Shown piece after piece: positions 45,501-55,600 of a DNA stretch of 64,000 nt. Source of the stretch: Rhineura floridana (Eukaryota; Chordata; Lepidosauria; Squamata; Rhineuridae). The notes beneath the pieces were generated by a model, which was not told where the DNA came from, did no database searches, and saw only the letters and a program-made list of their open reading frames with translations. The DNA is taken from positions 26,108,203-26,172,202 of the forward strand of contig NC_084493.1 in assembly GCF_030035675.1 (NCBI RefSeq), in the 5' to 3' direction. The translations under genes and the position numbers were made by a program. The stretch's first letter is position 1. Each line of letters opens with the position of its first letter.

Positions 45501-46969
45501 TCTGCTTTGGTTTTGGATAGATGTCTTGCAACGTGCCCTGCGCCCAGCAGAAGCTCTGGGCCAGGCAGGACGCAGTGGGATCTCGTAGGGGACACCATCC
45601 CCTTTCCTGGGGTATATGATATGTCCTGGCCCAGAGCAGATTTGGGGGCATGCACCCCCAGTTACTTATTTTTTCCTGTAAGTTTTTGTCTGCTTTGGTT
45701 TTGGATAGATGCCCTCCTATGTGCCCTGCGCCCAGCAGAAGCTCTGGGCCAGGTGGAACGCAGTGGCATCTCGTAGGGGATACCCTCCCATTTCCTGGGG
45801 TATATGATTTGTCCTGGCCCAGAGCAGATTTTTAGGCGTGTACCCCTAGTCACTTATTTTTCTGCTTTGGTGTTGGATAGATGCCCTCCTATGTGCCCTG
45901 CGCCCAGCAGAAGCTCTGGGCCAGGTGGCATGCAGTGGTATCTCGTAGGGGACACCCTCCCCTTTCCTGGGGTATACGATATGTCCTGGCCCAGAGCAGA
46001 TTTTGGGGTGTGTTCCCCCAGTTACTTATTTTTTCCTGTAAGTTTTTGTCTGCTTTGGTTTTGGATAGATGCCCTGGCATGTGCCCTGCGCCCAGCAGAA
46101 GCTCTGGGCCAGGTGGGATGCAGTGGTATCTCATAGGGGACACCCTCCCCTTTCCTGGAGTATATGATTTGTCCCGGCCCAGAGCAGTTTTGGGGGCGTG
46201 TACCCCCAGTTACTTATTTTTTCCTGTATGCTTTTTTCTGCTTTGGTTTTGGATAGATGTCTTGCAATGTGCCCTGCGCCCAGCAGAAGCTCTGGGCCAG
46301 GTGGGACGCAGTGGCATCTCATAGGGGACACCCTCCCCTTTCCTGGGGTATATGATTTGTCCTGGCCCAGAGCAGATTTTTAGGCGTGTACCCCCAGTTA
46401 CTTATTTTTTTCTGCGTGTTTTTGTCCAGTTTGATTTTGCATAGATGCCCTCGTCAGTGCCTGGTGCCCAGCAGAAGCTCTGGGCCAGACGGGACGCAGT
46501 GGCATCCCATAGGGGACACCTTCCCCTTTGCTGGAGTATATGATTTGTCCTGGCCCAGAGCAGATTTTGGGGTGTGTACCCCTAGTTACTTATTTTTTTC
46601 TGCGTGTTTTTGTCCAGTTTGATTTTGGATAGATGCCCTCCCATGTGCCCTGCGCCCAGCAGATGCTCTGGGCCAGGCAGGACGCAGTGGCATCTCATAG
46701 GGGACACCCTCCTCTTTGCTGGAGTATATGATTTGTCCTGGTCCAGAGCAGATTTTAGGGTGTGTATCCCCAGTTACTTATTTTTTCCTGTATGCTTTTT
46801 TCTGCTTTGGTTTTGGATAGATGTCCTCTCATGTGCCCTGCGCCCAGCAGAAGCTCTGGGCCAGGTGGGACGCAGTGCCATCTGGTAGGGGACACCCTCC
46901 CCTTTCCTGGGGTATATGATTTGTCCTGGCCCAGAGCAGATTTTGGGGTGTGTACCCCCAGTTACTTAT
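42590..46969 (-). repeat. Right-arm tandem array of the 188-bp unit (about 16 units, split by L2)
   Basis: CCCCCAGTTACT marks recur near 42659, 42848, 43036, 43224, 43353, 43541, then 45285, 45470, 45656, 45843, 46018, 46204, 46390, 46578, 46769 and 46957. Spacing is mostly 186-190 bases, with one short unit of about 129. The orientation is opposite to the left array. An L2 LINE interrupts the array at 43597-45143. Confidence 0.92.
43597..45143 (-). mobile_element. L2 LINE with open reverse transcriptase, inserted in the 188-bp array
   Basis: The minus-strand frame runs unbroken from the element's truncated start to its C-terminus at 43798. It includes NNFRPISNLPFLGKIIERVV, LVLLDLSAAFDTVDHGILLD, CGVPQGSILSPMLFNIYV, HQYADDMQLYL (the RT catalytic YADD) and LHLIRRLQPYLP. 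The 3' end is (ATTATT)n. AGAT at 43593-43596 and 45144-45147 is the target duplication. The frame stays open upstream into the array as far as 45393, making a 531-codon chimaeric frame. The endonuclease is absent. Confidence 0.9.
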
Positions 46970-47238
46970 TTTTTATGATTTTATGACATCATTATGTATT
47001 TATGATAATATCGGAATCCTGATGATTTTGATTGTATACATTTATTGTCAGTCTTGACGGGGAGAGTCTCCTGATTACAGCGATATATCATACAGGGTAC
47101 CCCATTATATATTTTGGGGTTCAGGGGCATGTTAAATTTGGCTTGACGTTGTTGTAGCTGTCAACTTTTCTTCTCTGTTAGTGACTGAACTTTCACACAA
47201 ATAAGGAACTGGGAACTAGGAACTAACTTCAGCGTCGT
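46970..47238 (-). repeat. Right terminal inverted repeat of the foldback element
   Basis: Ends '...aactaacttcagcgtcgt', the inverted copy of the left terminus. Includes 'cctgatgattttgattgta' and 'gtcttgacggggagagtctcc', mirrored at 34965-35025. Confidence 0.85.
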
Positions 47239-47369
47239 GACTTTTATTCGCCTCTAGTAACAAAACAGGCAGCGGCTGCTCTTCAGAAAACTGCAACTCC
47301 CATCATGCTCTGGGACGCTCCTCGCCCAACTGAACTTAAGAGTGGGAAGTTGTTGTCGTTCTTCGCTTG

Positions 47370-47520
47370 CTGTGGGCGAGGACGGAGGTGAGCGCGGCCG
47401 TTTCTCGATTGCAGCTGGATCGACCGATGCTCGCTCGCCCGCCCCCCGCGCCAACGGGAGAAGCGCGGCCGCGGCTCTTGGCGGATGGGTCTTTGTAGGT
47501 GGCGCATGCAGGAAAGTTGG
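47370..47520 (+). promoter_or_regulatory. NEIL1: GC-rich block, probable NEIL1 promoter and first exon
   Basis: The only long CpG-rich stretch in the window, with several GCGGCCG and CGCGG words. A good splice donor, GGAG|GTGAGC, lies at 47387/47388. An acceptor follows far downstream at 49650 (ttgactgtag), 29 bases before the NEIL1 start codon. A non-coding first exon spliced across about 2.3 kb is therefore likely, but it is inferred from signals only. The right end of the foldback element is about 130 bases upstream. Confidence 0.5.
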
Positions 47521-47734
47521 CCGGCGGACTGGTAGCGTTGTTGTGTAATTGCTACGGCTGTGATTTTAAAACCAGCAATTTGGGCTCAGGTGGGTTAGCC
47601 AAAAAGGTCAAGGAGGGAAGCGAGCCTCTGAGCACATGCAGAGTGCCTTTCCCTTCACGCCACCGCCTCCCTTGTTTTATTGGGTCTATTATAAAATATC
47701 GATTCATTCAGTGCATTGAATGCTGCTTTTATTT

Positions 47735-47960
47735 ACTTACTACATTTTTATCCCACCTTTCCTGCAAGGAGTTCAAGGTGGCGTACGTGGTCCTCCCCTC
47801 CTCGTTTTGCCCTCACAACAATCCTGTGAGGTAGGCTGGGCTGAGAGGCAGTGACCGGCCCAAGGTAACCCAGCGAGCTTCGTGGCCAAGCAGGGATTTG
47901 AACCCTGGTCTCTCAGGGCTTAGTGACACTCTTAACAACAGCACCAAACTGGATATCTCC
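47735..47960 (-). repeat. tRNA-derived SINE (family 2)
   Basis: Reversed copy with 'tatcccacctttcctgcaagg', 'caatcctgtgaggtaggctgg' and the B box in 'gatttgaaccctggtctctc'. The cleanest family 2 copy; it lies in the probable NEIL1 5' UTR intron. Confidence 0.75.
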
Positions 47961-48057
47961 TTCCCAGCTCTTGTATCACTTATTATATTGCACATTGGTT
48001 TGGGATGCCTCGTGGGAAGGGATTCATAAATGAAACAAATAATACTGTAGTACGGTT

Positions 48058-48152
48058 TAGGCTGCAATCCAATACCTGTCTACTCAGAAGTAAGCTCCAT
48101 TGACTTCAGTGGGGCTTACTAATAGGTAAGTGTGCATTGGATTGCAGACCTC
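48058..48152. repeat. Short palindromic repeat ('GCAATCC...GGATTGC')
   Basis: 'ggctgcaatccaatacctg' with 'actcagaagtaagctccattg' is mirrored by 'cagtggggcttactaatagg' and 'tgcattggattgcag'. Relatives: 14610-14690, 55070-55145 and 58500-58565. Confidence 0.6.
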
Positions 48153-48229
48153 GTTTTTCTTCCCTTTTGTGACTTTAATATCTGTTTGTTTTACTTGATG
48201 TTGCCCAGACATGTAGAAAAGTTCCGTGT

Positions 48230-48405
48230 GCTTTAATCTCTTTTTAGCTTGCTGTTGATTTTAATTACATTCTGAACACTTTTAATACCTGTTTTTGATT
48301 GTCTTGTATTGATCAATATCATGTTTTATTCTTTTTGTAAACAGTTGAGAGGTATTATTATAATCAAGTGGTATATAAACTTTGTTAAATAAATAATATT
48401 TCTAT
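48230..48405 (+). mobile_element. LINE 3' tail fragment (L2-like)
   Basis: 'gtaaacagttgagaggtatt' then 'caagtggtatataaactttg' and (AAAT)n, a usual L2/CR1-group 3' end. Confidence 0.45.
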
Positions 48406-48639
48406 TTTAATGTTCAATAAGAAAAAATATAGGACGAGCCCTGCTAGTGCAGCATCCTGCATCCAGCGGTGGCTAAGGAGAGGCCCTCGGAAAGCCAAAA
48501 ACATGACGGGAGCAAAACAAACAAAACAAAAACAAGTTAAGAAACTTTTCCCAACAATTGATACTCGGAGGCATGATGCCTCTGATCCTAGAGGCCGGGT
48601 GCATAACCTTCATGGCTAGTAGCCACTGATAGCCTGATC

Positions 48640-48850
48640 TTCCATAAGAAGCTGCTTTACACCAAGCCAGGGAAAGGGCTGTAGCTCAGGAGTAGAGCAG
48701 CTGAAGGACACAGGGATAACACCTGGCATCTCCAGGCAGGGCTGGGAGGGAGCCCCCCCCCACACCCTGGGGAGCTGCTGCCAGTCAGTGCAGTACTGAG
48801 CTAGATGGACCAATGATCTGACTCAGTATAATGCAGCTTCCTATGTTCTT
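48640..48850 (+). repeat. tRNA-derived SINE (family 1), forward member of a head-to-head pair
   Basis: 'ggctgtagctcaggagtagag' (A box), 'cctggcatctccaggcagggc', 'gagctgctgccagtcagtgc', tail 'aatgcagcttcctatgttc'. Confidence 0.7.
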
Positions 48851-49010
48851 TGACCCTTGATCCATTTAGCTCAGTATGGCCTACACTGACTGACAGCACC
48901 TCTCCAAGATTTCAGACGTGGAGTCTCTCCCAGCCCTACCTGGAGATTCTGAGATTGAAACTGGGATGTTCTGCATACAAATCACCTGCTCTGCCACTGA
49001 CTTGTGGCCC
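48850..49010 (-). repeat. tRNA-derived SINE (family 1), reverse member of the pair
   Basis: 'ttgatccatttagctcagta', 'ctacactgactgacagcacctc', 'ttctgcatacaaatcacctgc'. It starts where the forward copy ends, so the two form an inverted repeat. Confidence 0.7.
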
Positions 49011-49239
49011 ATCTATCCTCTTAAAGACATACGTAAGCTAACAGCCATCCATCGTCACCGTATCTCCTGCGAACAAAGCTCCCTAAACACTATGTGCAAC
49101 AGTCCTTCCCATTGTTCATCCTGAATGTCCTGCCAATCAGCTTCACTTGTGATCACAAGGAATATTTTTCGCTCTCTGTGCTTTTTGTCTTGTGACCTCA
49201 TGCACAGGTATCTTTTCCTTTTTCGATCAGGTGCAGGGA

Positions 49240-49575
49240 AACTTTTCCAGTGCAAGGGTGGCCCCATTCCCTCCTGGGCAACTTTCCCGGGGACACCTGC
49301 CAGTGGTGGGCAGGACCAGAGGCCAAAGTGGGCGGAGCAGTGGATGTCAATGTTACCCTTGTACACCAGGCTAATTATTACACACACCTCTCTATAGCCT
49401 CCAACTAGCCTAGGAAGAGGCATCGTAAGAGTTCAAGGACACACGCCAGCCAGGCCCGAGCACCCCAGGTGCGAAGCAAGGCCAGTGAGGGGCGTGGCCT
49501 TGGGAGAGTTCCAAAGGCCAGATAATGGGGCCTGGAGGGCCGTATTTGGCCCCAAAGCCTGAGGTTCCCCATCCC
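49240..49575. repeat. Dispersed repeat, same family as 1870-2255
   Basis: 'gcaagggtggccccattccc' to 'cctgaggttccccatccctg', with 'ggagggccgtatttggcccc'. It ends about 100 bases before the NEIL1 start codon. Confidence 0.45.
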
Positions 49576-49678
49576 TGCTTTAGATGTTCAGGTGGTCTTC
49601 TTGTCCCACTTTCAGAAGCTTTTCTCTCTTGCTTCTTTATTTGACTGTAGCTCTATCTCCTGTTGTGGTTCCTTGAGG

Positions 49679-52600
49679 ATGCCGGAGGCTCCAGAGCTGT
49701 TTATCAACGGACGGTACATCAACACAGAGTGCGGAGGGCTCATTTTCTCAGGGAAGGTGGAGAAGTCAGAGGTGAGCAAGAATCCAGAAGTGCCCTTTGA
49801 GAGCGATGGGTACCTGATCTCAGCCAAGTCACGGGGCAAAGAGTTGAAGCTCACCCTCACACCGCTCAAACAGGAGAACCCGTCTCCTTCCAAAAGGCGG
49901 GGCTGTGCAGCCCAGTGCCAAGAGGGAGCTCAGGAGCCGATGGATCTTGTCTTCCGTTTTGGGATGTCTGGCAACTTCAGATTTGTCCCCGTGGCCGAGA
50001 TGCCAAAGCATGCGCACTTGCGCTTCTACACCACTGAAAGGCCTCCCCGAGTCCTCTGTTTCGTTGACTTCCGGCGCTTTGGGAAATGGGAGGTGGACAG
50101 CACCTGGCAGCCGGACCGAGGGCCGTGTGTGATGCTGGAGTATGAGGAATTCAGGTAAGGGCTACCTGGTACTGACTGGCTCAAGATGCTTTGCTGTGCA
50201 AGGCAGAGCAACAAATAATGCTCCCTGCCCCACCACACATCAAGGTGCCTAACATTCAAGGCTGGTAAAGTTATGTTGGCCCCTGTATTTGGCAGAAAGT
50301 CCCATAAAATATATCTCCCCTCCCTGACAGTAAAAGAAATTGCTGCCCTTTTGTGACATTTGAATTCAGTTCCCCTGGGGCAGTAACCTTACTCACTCTG
50401 CCCAATGATAGGGCCTTGCATTCCACTTAATCAGAATTGTGTTTGAGGACTCAGTCTACACGTGCAGCGGAATATGGTGGCAGGATGCTCAGCTGGTAAA
50501 ATGCATTGTGCCAGTTCAGAGGCTGAGTATACAACATACAATTAAGGCACTGACACACACACCCCGAATCAGGGAGCTGTAGTTTATCCCATCACAGAGC
50601 TACAATTTCTAGCAGTCTTAGCAAACTACAGTTTTTCAGTCTGTGGTTGATTCCTTCCTCACTTCCCATTTTATCTTCTCAGCAACCCTGTGAGGTAGGC
50701 TAGGCTGAGAAATGGTGACTGCCCTAATGTCACCCAGTAACGTTCATAGCTGAGTGAGGATTTGAACTCTGGTCTTGCCAGTCCTAGTCCAGCCACCCAA
50801 TCACTATGCTCCTGGGACACTTTAGTGCAAACCTTTAACCTCTTGTTCGGCGAAGCAACAGCTTCTTCTCTTTTCTCTCCGCTTGGTTCACAGTCACCTA
50901 ACAACCCCTGATCTGTTCCAGGGAGAACGTGCTGAGGAACCTCTCAGATAAGGCCTTCAACAAGCCCATCTGTGAGGCTCTGCTAAATCAGAAGTTTTTC
51001 AATGGCATTGGCAATTACCTCCGAGCTGAAATCCTCTACAGGTGAGTAAGAGTCTGACACCAGCTTTGAGACACATGGGTCAGAGTTTTTGGATGTTGCT
51101 GTCCAAGTTCCAACCATCCTGGAAATCTTTCTGCCAGGGATGCGGAGCTCATAGTTCTCCATATGTTGTTAGACTACAACTCCCATCATCACTGACTGTT
51201 GGACATGCAGGCTGAGGCTGATGGGGGCTGGAGTCCAGCAACATCTGGAGGGCCACAGGTTCTCCATCCTTGATCTATGCTCATGGAAGTGTCCATAGTG
51301 AACCTGCTGGAGGCCTCTATCAATCCTCAGCATAGCCTTCCTCAAACGGATGTCCTCCAGATGATTCAGTCTCCAGTTCCAGTCATCTCTGATCATTGGC
51401 CATACTGGCTGGGGCTGATGGGATTTGTAATCCAAACATCTGGAGGACAACAGGTTGGATAAGGCTGGCTTAGGATGGCACTTGGCAGGGGCAAACAACG
51501 GGGTTCTACTACCCCTTGCCTTTTATGTGCTGCAGCAGCATGCTCCAGGCTGGAGACCTCTGAGCATGCACAGAAGCCTAGTGTGGCATGGGAGACAACC
51601 GTGGGCTGACCCAGGTCTCTGCAAACATGAATGGAAGCCTTTGAAAGCCAGTGTGGTGTAGTGGTTAGAGTGTCAGCTGGACTGGGAAGATCTGGGTTCA
51701 AATCCTCACTTGGCAATGAAGCTCACTGGATGTCCTCGGGCTAGTCACCACTTCTCAGTTTGAACTACCTCACAGGGTTATTGTGAGGATAAAAGGGCAG
51801 GTGGAGGACCATGGACATCATCTTGAGTTGCTTGGAGAAAAAGCAGACGAGTAAAGTAATAAAATAAGATACATCAGCTACGTTTCTGTTTGGAAACATC
51901 AGGACTTTTTTATGACAGCGCTCACTGGTATAGAGAACTAGCAACTCTTTTTTGCTGCCCATGGCAACCATTATATACTGGCACCCACAACACTTTTATC
52001 AATATATGAGTACTGGTACTTCATTTTTTACTGAAAGAGCACTGGGAAAGATCAAATCTTGCTTCCATAATCCATGCCCTAGTTGCATCCCAGCTAGGCT
52101 GCTGTAATGCACTGTTCATGGGGCTGCCTTTCAAGACTGTTCAAAATTTTTGAACTGCTGCAGAATGATGATGCTTGTCTGTTAGCAGGAATAAGATGAA
52201 CACAGAACATTGAACCCATTCTGTACCAGTTGCACTAGTTACTTGTGTTTCCAGACCCAATTTTAACATGCTGGCTTTGGCCTTTAAAGCCATAAATGTT
52301 TTGAGAAGTTTTTTTTAAAAACCACCTTCATGCACATGAGCCTGTCCAGGCAGCCTCAGGCCTTGCTCCCGTATAGATCTGTCAGGTCAATTTGACTGAT
52401 GGGCACTAGAAATAAGGCCTTTTCTGTATTTATTTATTTATTTATTGAATTTATTAGTCGCCCATCTGGCTGGCTGTCCAGCCACTCTGGGCGACATACA
52501 ACATAGGCATACAATACGTAGGCATTAAAAATCTAAGAACAATGAAGATAAAATCTAACCCACCCCAAAAGCCTGCCTGAAGAGCCAGGTCTTCAAGGCC

Positions 52601-55600
52601 CGGTGGAAGCTCATCATAGAAGGGGCATGGCAGAGATCATTTGGGAGGAAGTTCCACAGGGTGGGGGCCACAATTGAAAAAGCCCTCTCTCTAGTCCTCA
52701 CCAGTTTGGCTGTTTTGACTGATGGGATGGAGAGAAGGTCTTTTGAGGCTGATCTTGTTGGGCGGCATAGCTGATGATGCTGGAGGCGCTCCTTTAGATA
52801 GACTGGGCCGAAACCGTATAGGGATTTAAAGGTCAAAATCAACACCTTGAATTGGGCCCGGTAAGCAACTGGTAACCAGTGCAACTCTTTTAGCACTGGA
52901 GTGATGTGATCTCGCCGGCGGCTGCCTTTAATCAGGTGCGCCACCACGTTCTGTACCAGTTGCAGCTTCTGGATCGTTTTCAAAGGTAGCCCCACTTGGA
53001 GCGCATTACAGTAGTCTAGGCAAGAGGAGACCAGGGCATGTACCACCAATGGGAGCAGATGGTTGGGAAGGTAGGGGCTTAGTCTCCGTATCAGATGGAG
53101 TTTATACAGCGCTGCCTGGCTCACAGCTGCAACCTGAGCTTCCATGGACAGTTGGGAGTCAAGAATGACCCCGAGGCTACGGACCTGGTCTTTCAGGGGC
53201 AATTGTACCCCACTGAGCACCAGGTCTAAATCTCCTAACCTACCCTTGTCTCCCATGAACAGTACCTCAGTTTTGTCAGGGTTCAGCTTCAGCTTGTTCC
53301 TTCCCAGCCAGCCACTCACCAACTCCAGGCACTTGGATAGGGTTTCTACAGCCAACCTCGGTGAAGATTTCAATGAGAGATAGAGCTGTGTGTCATCCGC
53401 ATATTGGTGACACTGCAGCCCAAATCTTCTGATGATAGCCCCCAGCGGCTTTATATAGATGTTAAATAGCATCGGGGAGAGGATGGAGCCCTGTGGCACC
53501 CCACAAGTGAGAGGCCAAGGGTCCGAAACCTCATCCCCCAATGCTACTCTTTGGTGTCTATCAGAGAGGAAGGAATGGAACCACTGCAATACAGTACCCC
53601 CTATGCCTAATTCCTCCAGGCGATCCAGAAGGATACCGTGGTCAACGGTATCAAAAGCCGCTGAAAGGTCCAGGAGGACAAGGAAGGTGCACTCACCCTT
53701 ATCCAACGCTCTCCTCATATCATCCACCAAGGATGGCTCCCTATTGTTGGCCCCTATTGTGTGGATGCACATGGCTTCAGTGCTGCAAAATTTAAAATTT
53801 AAAAAAACACTTCTTCTGGGCTGCCTTTAATAATTAAAGCCTTTTTAAAGTGCTGACTGTGAAGGGAGAGTTCTCGAGTTCTGATATTGCTGTCATGTTG
53901 TTTTCAGCTAGCCTATATTCTGTTTAAAAATGATTGTTTATATTTCTGCCAGTGGTGCTTTGTTATATGATAATTAATTATATGATATTTGATATTGTGA
54001 GCTGCCTTGGGTGGGCTATGCTCAAAAAGGCTGCATGAAAAGTCTCAATTCACAATGTTGCTGAAACGCCATTCTTCCAAATATTCGGTAGTCATTCCAG
54101 GTTATGCATGTGAACTCTTCCAGATTAAAAATCCCTCCCTTTGAGAAGGCACGGACAGTTCTGGAGGACCTGCAGCATCAGGAACAGGTGAGAGGATGTG
54201 AGGAGAAGTCTGCTGGATCAAACCAAAGGTTCAGTCAGCATCTTGCTTGCTGCAGGGATCTACCCAGGTGATTTATGACAAGCAGGAAATTCTGTTGCTT
54301 TGTCTGTTTTTCAGGTCATCACATGAAATAAATCAGTTTCATTTCAGCCTTGGATCTCCTGATGTTGTGGGATACAACTCCCATCAGGCCCAACCATCTT
54401 GGTTAGGGATGTTAGGAGTTTTGGTCCAACAGTGTCTGGGGACCAGAGGTTGACGAGCACTAGAATTAATGATAGGAAGGGGACTTGCAAATGGGAAACC
54501 TACTAGGTGTTGGTGCAATTTTTGAGTTGACAAAGAACCAAAGGGGAAAGGGTTAAGCAGCCCTTTCCACTTTTGCGTTCCTGGTTGCAGCCTCCGACGT
54601 TGCTTTTCATTTAAGAGTTATTTAAAAATTCAGGGAAAGAAAATGTGAGAACCCTAATAAACCATACGTAGAAAAAAAGAAAGCCACATCTGTATGTAAT
54701 AGATTGTTTGGCCTTAGGAGTGCTTGATGACTGGGGATGTTGTAGGATTGGAGAAATGGCTGTTAAAAGGTGGGTGGCTGGGGGTCATGCTCAGATATTC
54801 TCTGCAAAAGAGCATTAAATCCAACAATTGGGAGCCACAGTCAACATCCCAACTTTTGTTTAATCTTGGTTCACTATAACTCAATTTGCATCATTTAACA
54901 GTGCAGTCTTATATGTGGTCCCAGTCCAAAAATACACAAAGCCACCACCTTGCTGAAGCTAAGCAGGTCTGAGTCTGGTCAGTGTCTGTATGGGTGACTA
55001 CCTGGGAATTACAGGTACTCTGCCTTGGGTTCCATGGCGGAAGAAAGGGCGGACATAAATACAAATAAAAGCCCACTCAGTAGCAAGCTCCATTGAGTTC
55101 AGTGTGGCTTACTCCCAGGTAGGTGAGAATAGGATTGCAACCTTTGACAGAGTTGAGTTTATTGTGGTGCAGACTTATGATAGATTTAAGCCCTGTTAAG
55201 GCAATACAAGTAAATTGAACATGCAAGCAGGGCCACACTGGGTAGCCCCTGCCCCTGATGTCATGCTTGCTGAGTAGCTCCTCCCCGCTGATGTCCCGTG
55301 TGCATGCCTGCCCAAAGGGAACTTTTGTGTATATATCTGTGCAGTCTGGAACCGTGATCATACAAGGTTCCAGATTGCACTCAGGGTTCCAGATAGCATG
55401 GAAGTGTTTGTTCCTCCTCAGCAGATATTTGCATGGATGCTAGGGGACAGGGCTATTTGGCACATGCAGCATTGGGAGCAAGGCTGCTCAGCATGGCCCA
55501 ACTCGTATGTTCAGCTTACTTGTGAGTATAATTTATTTATTTATTTATTTTATTGTACTTTTAGACCGCCCTTTAGTGACAAGATCTCAGGGCGGTGTAC

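Larger units (their letters stand above)
34795..47238. mobile_element. 12.4-kb foldback-type inverted-repeat DNA element
   Basis: The direct repeat GACTTTTAT (9 bp) at 34786-34794 and 47239-47247 brackets the element. Terminal inverted repeats of roughly 270 bp start ACGACGCTGAAGTT at both ends, with about 8 mismatches in the first 120 bases by eye. They lead into inverted arrays of a 188-bp unit (about 4 units on the left, about 16 on the right) and a decayed inner inverted repeat near 41030-41210 and 42000-42165. A 9-bp duplication with long subrepeated arms recalls Drosophila Foldback and Mutator-like elements. That class is inference, because no transposase was recognised. Nested guests: an RTE-like LINE (35955-40800) and L2 copies (36561, 36803, 43597). 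It fills most of the COMMD4-NEIL1 spacer. Confidence 0.82.

Noticed and set aside
45345-46888. Many 60-150 codon frames in the 188-bp array (LVDRCP.., EKISNWGYTPQNLLWARTNH)
   Set aside because: They are translations of the repeat in all frames. 188 is not a multiple of 3, frames do not persist from unit to unit, and no start or domain is conserved.
34795-47238. Polinton/Maverick
   Set aside because: The duplication is 9 bp rather than 6 bp, and no polymerase, integrase or capsid-like gene is recognised.
48640-48720. tRNA gene
   Set aside because: A- and B-box-like words belong to a SINE head. No foldable complete tRNA with an anticodon stem was found.
54925-55020. Functional 5S rRNA gene
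   Set aside because: Only part of 5S is present, with many changes and a LINE-like tail, so it is a SINE.
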